Part shown: piece after piece, positions 59,801 through 64,000 of the stretch | Layout of the letters: every line of letters starts with the position of its first letter | Position numbering within the stretch: the stretch's first letter is position 1 | Assembly: GCF_000224145.3 (NCBI RefSeq) | Contig: NC_020166.2 | Location: 8,900,745 to 8,964,744 of the forward strand | Direction: 5' to 3' | Source of the DNA: Ciona intestinalis | Lineage: Eukaryota > Chordata > Ascidiacea > Phlebobranchia > Cionidae | DNA: 64,000 bases | Translations under genes and position numbers: made by a program | The notes under the pieces: model-generated | Database searches by the model: none | What the model was told of the DNA's origin: nothing | Seen by the model: only the letters and a program-made list of their open reading frames with translations

Positions 59801-62800
59801 AAAACACAATTATTATAAGCCCCTGCAGCTCTGTATTTAACACCAGTGATACTATTATCAAATACAAATTGAGCACACATTTTAAAATTTTACCAAATAA
59901 AAAAACAGCAAGTACTGCCTGATTTGAACAAATATACTGATCATAGGCAGCAAAAATACTTTTAAACTCCCCAAAAAGAGCTATAAACAGGATGCAATTA
60001 TTGGAATTTCAGGGCCCGCAGGAGTACATGATTTTAACAAGGGTGTGCACATTGTTGCCTCGTATGTAGCACCAGGGATACTAATATCTAAAAATATCAA
60101 ATACGAATTATGATTTTAAAAATTTTACCACATTTTACAATTTTACCAGATAATTAAAAAAGAAAACTGTTTAAGTACTGCCTGCTTTCAACAAACTTAA
60201 ATAATAAGGGTAAAAACAACTCATTTTTTAAAAAGATATTCAAAACAATGTTCACATTTACGTACTGCCTGTTTTCAATTAAATTAAATAAATATCACCA
60301 ACTTACCCAATTACAACATTATAAATATATTCTTGCGCTCTTGAATTACAAAGTTTTGTGTTCTGGCAGATGATATAGATGGTGCAAATTACCCAGTGTA
60401 CAGCAAACAGGGCAATCCATGCCCATACATGGACATTCAGTAGTAAAGCCAAGGCAAACACCTGCAACAAAAAAAAGGTTAGTGTTACCTAACCTCAAAT
60501 TTCTCATGAAAAACAGAAGCAAATTATGCTCAGAAATAAGAAACTTTATATAGTGTGTTAAAAATTGAAACTTTTTAAAAATATACATATATATATTGCA
60601 AATTTGAAAATGCCTTTTGTTTTTCAACTTGAAACTAAACATTTTGCAAGACAACTGGTTGTTTAAAAATTAGGTTTCAATTTTGGAGTAAAATTAATTG
60701 AATTAGTTAGCAAGTGTCATTTAACTTTGATAAAGACAACATGAATAGGACGTTAAAAAAAATTTGCCGAAATAGCTAAAATACAAGCATAACATGCCTG
60801 GTAGCAACACAACATTAAATGTTCTAGATCATCTAGGATTCTAGGTATATGGGATAAATAAACTGGAATAAACAAAATTATTACAATATAAAAGACATAC
60901 CCTTGATGTTATAGTGCATGTTCTGTATAGGAAGAGCACAAATGATCCACAAATAGAAATTTGCTTTTTACTTTCAGGTATGGAGTCTCTTAGATGTCGT
61001 TGCCATGTAACGATCATCAGTGACATTCCAAAGATGGATACACAGCATGATAGAACTGGTAGAGTGGTAAAACAATTTGTTAAAATCGCAAGTATGCAAT
61101 ACAGCTTAAGCATTGTTAACTAATCAATGCATAAAATGTAAAAAAATGGATATATTATCAAAAACCTGTTTTAATCAAAAATTTATTTATATAATTAAAA
61201 CTCAGTGTTTCTGTTACTTTTGCTACCAGGTATAATGTAAATAAAAGTGTCTCACAACAAACTGTATTTCCAAAATTTTATCTGCCATTCGGCATAACTT
61301 CATCAGGAAAACGTAATGAAACAATACACGCAAGCGAAAATATATAACAAAAGTAAAAAAAACATTGTTTCACCTGTAATAAAGGGTGTTTGCATGGTAG
61401 TTACCATGATGTAGATTTGTAAAACTACTTGTGGTGCAGCTTCCAAGTAAGACTCCATCACACGCAGGAAACTTACATCGCTAAGCTGGTATTTCCACTG
61501 GTGATACAAAAGCATTTGTTTTAACGCAAAAAAACAAAAAAAAATTGACAAAAAAGGACACACTCCGTATTGCAAAGTGGAATACTGACAATGTAGAAGA
61601 ATTCATGAATTAAAAATTAATCAGAGTTTAAATAGAAGAATATAACAATATCACATTTTATCGTTTAGTCCTAACTATACATTTTGAGATTCAATCATAT
61701 TTTCAGTATTTTTTGTAAAATATATATTTATTTAGTTATAACTAATCTTATTACAAAAATCTCATGTATTAGAAAAAAGAAAAAGCTGTTTTGTGTTAAA
61801 CAAAGTAACAAAGAAGTATAAATTAACAAACTAAACGGTAACTGTTTACAAAAGCAACAGTTTTTTTATATACTGAAATGAATACTATGACCCTCAGTCC
61901 CTCAGTCTAGTTTTTAAGCTGTTAACACACTACTAAGTTTAAATCTTTAGAATATTTTTTAATCAATATTGTTACATAAATAACGCTACTTAAAAAGTAA
62001 TTTTCAACTAATCACCAGATTATTGTAAAATTTCCATCTTGATTCGTTCCCTTGGATTTCGCGCCGCCGTGATTTTAATCCGAATTGTATCGCACGAAAG
62101 TATCTGCAAAGTAAAATCAATTGAATATAATTTAATATGATACTGGGAATCGAGCACACACAAATTATTTTTTCTGTGTACAGTTTTTAATCTTCTAGGT
62201 GTAATATCAAAGTGATCTAAAGGCAATTGTTTATTATTGAACTTATGGAACCGTAGTTTGGTTTGAAATATGGCTACACAAATTAGTTTTTCCAAATTAT
62301 ATATATTTTGTACTGCACACACAAAGACTTTAAAATAAAAATAATGCTTTCTGTATCATAAGCAAATGCAGATATTTAAAAAAGAGAGGGAAGTGTTTCT
62401 TTATAGAGGAATAGTCTAAAATTTCTGTTAAAAATTTAAAAACCTGTGTGTACATTGTCGCTCATGCACTGACATTAAGCATTCCCGGGAATAAATAGTA
62501 AATACCTGTATATTGGTCCAAGCTGCAGCAGATGTACAATAAAAAGGAAAAGGTGTTTGTAACATCGTTTTTCGGCGGGTTTTCCCACATTTTTTCGTTG
62601 CTTGTTTATTTCGGAAATATCCTCTACTTCCCACCAAATGGAAAACGCCTGAGTAGAAAATGACAGATAAATGCAATTTTCGTTTAATTTTTTGACTAAG
62701 CTTCTGAATGTAACAAAAACTATACATAACAAAGAATTACAATTTTCGTTAAGTTTAATTGGACTGAGCTGTTTAATATAGTATAACGAAACTACATTTA

Positions 62801-64000
62801 TTTTTATAAATATGGTAACAAAAACAGTAGGCTATAGATAAATATTCGTGGAAACTCCTGAGTGGAAAATTACAGATAGTTACAGTTTTTATTTGACTAA
62901 GCGGTTGAACCAACAAGAGTATAAAATAAACTGTATTTATTTTGGGAAAAAAGGGATAAAATCGAATGGTCGAACAAATATTCATGTACAAATAAGCTAA
63001 AAAAACGAATAAATAGGCCTAGTCATTTTCATATACAAACTAGCTAAACAAACAAATAAATAGTCATACTCACATACTAATTAGCTACAAAAACGAACAA
63101 ATGGTCATATTCATATACCAATTAGCTACACAAACAAATGAATAGACTTTTTCATATTACTAATTAGCTAAAATGCATTGGGTAAAATACAAACTTGACC
63201 TAAACCACAGGTCTTTAACACAGACATAACCCACATAAAATAAAATTGAAAAGGGTCATTAAACCCAGCGATTATAACTTGCCAAACAAGTTGATAATTG
63301 CAAGAATATTGGAGATCGATTGTGGCGAAACATGGGAGCGTATACAAGCGACAGTTAGTAGAACAACTAAATTATTCATGACCGCAGTTCTTCTACTATT
63401 GATTATGCAATGGACAACTTAAAGAAACATCACGGGAGAACTAAAAATCACTACAACGCTCTTATTATAAATATCCTGCACGTTAGTATTAACAAAAAGC
63501 CTGCATATTAGCATTAGTTAAACAAAAATCACTACTGCATTCTTATTACTGTATATTAGCATTACAAAAAAGCGTGCATGTTTACATTAATTATATACGC
63601 CAAGATATAAAGCACTTTGGAGAGGATCTGGTCAATTATAACCAATTGTATAATAACTTTCATCTGTTACAATTTGGTAGCAGCAGATCCTTACTGCATT
63701 TCTTTATACAAGAATCGTTCAATTCTATGAGCACCAGGTCAGATCAGAGTCGGATTCACAGAATTTATTACAGTTTCTTTAGAAATTATGAAAAGATTTT
63801 GATTTAAGATTAAGTAAGTCTTATTATACATTTAATGTACGACGACACACTATGCATACGTTCAGTGAAACTTTTAACTAAATATTTATATAAATAAATA
63901 AAAAAATTTTTTTTCAAACTAACCAAAATAAATATTTATTAAAATTAACAAACATAAATACTCATTAAAAAAAAGTTTCTTACTTGCATAATAAGGGAAG
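56896..64000 (-). CDS. XK-related protein, XKR4/6/7 group, N-terminal part outside window
   Basis: Multipass membrane protein of the XK/scramblase family. Visible exons: 64000-63984 (partial, ...SLIMQ), 62648-62506, 62103-62016, 61497-61374, 61055-60901, 60461-60307, 59730-59324, 57833-56896. All phases close, giving about 675 residues. Family blocks: AFSIWWEVED, HLLQLGPIYR, QFGLKSRRRE, LRVMESYLEAAPQVVLQIYI, WQRHLRDSIPESKKQIS, NVVIGFCYTFAYINV and RYRMAVYYFLIFLENVAIS. The loop after LENVAIS is enlarged and holds two glycosylation sequons (NNS, NVT). The last exon encodes a long Ser/Lys-rich cytoplasmic tail of about 310 residues with a probable helical segment (VERKRRYFTRLIQQKRELEH). It also holds EEID, a possible caspase site. 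Within the group the exact paralogue is uncertain, and scramblase activity is not proven by sequence. Confidence 0.9.
62978..63175. repeat. minisatellite in the first visible XKR intron
   Basis: Four to five diverged units of about 45 bases, each with tcatatac/taattagcta followed by caaacaaataaatag. Confidence 0.8.

Noticed and set aside
63574-63807. 77-codon plus-strand frame inside an XKR intron
   Set aside because: No similarity or codon pattern suggesting a gene; expected by chance in this composition.

Overview
The window is animal nuclear DNA: AT-rich, with multi-exon genes and GT-AG introns, and one 50-base assembly gap. The genes are chordate-like. The many short TA-flanked inverted-repeat elements and a tRNA-headed composite SINE resemble those known from the sea squirt Ciona, so an ascidian of the Ciona intestinalis/robusta group is the best guess. 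This is inference; no database was searched. I saw no retrovirus, LTR element, Polinton, CRISPR array or rRNA.

Layout. 1.0-13.9 kb, minus strand: a complete Shab/Kv2 potassium channel in 15 coding exons, its introns packed with small transposons. 14-26 kb: repeat-rich, with one unrecognised spliced minus-strand gene whose 3' part I can chain (about 16.8-21.9 kb). 26.4-29.3 kb, minus: a seven-exon tetraspanin. 32.0-33.1 kb, plus: an intronless DNAJB12/14-type ER co-chaperone. 35.6-43.0 kb, plus: ACSS3, a mitochondrial short-chain acyl-CoA synthetase with two alternative versions of one acyl-pocket exon. 43.6-46.2 kb, plus: a cytosolic sulfotransferase gene carrying several coding disruptions. 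47.7-48.8 kb, plus: SF3B5. 49.3-54.7 kb, minus: RIC8/synembryn in 13 exons. 55.5 kb, plus: COX6B. 56.9 kb to the right edge, minus: an XK-related protein of the XKR4/6/7 group, its N-terminal exons outside the window.

Exon chains for Kv2, tetraspanin, ACSS3, RIC8, SF3B5 and XKR were built by hand. In each, every junction used has GT/AG ends and the phases close exactly, giving 1096, 252, 662, 537 and 86 residues for the five complete ones. The genes do not form one pathway; they look like an ordinary stretch of euchromatin. The transposon load is sharply uneven: nearly all copies of the main MITE lie left of 35 kb.

The best leads are the duplicated ACSS3 exon, a Kv2 clustering motif conserved in the ascidian channel, decoy splice sites made by tandem duplication inside RIC8 introns, the unrecognised 16.8-21.9 kb gene, and a 19-bp-arm perfect hairpin at 31.5 kb.
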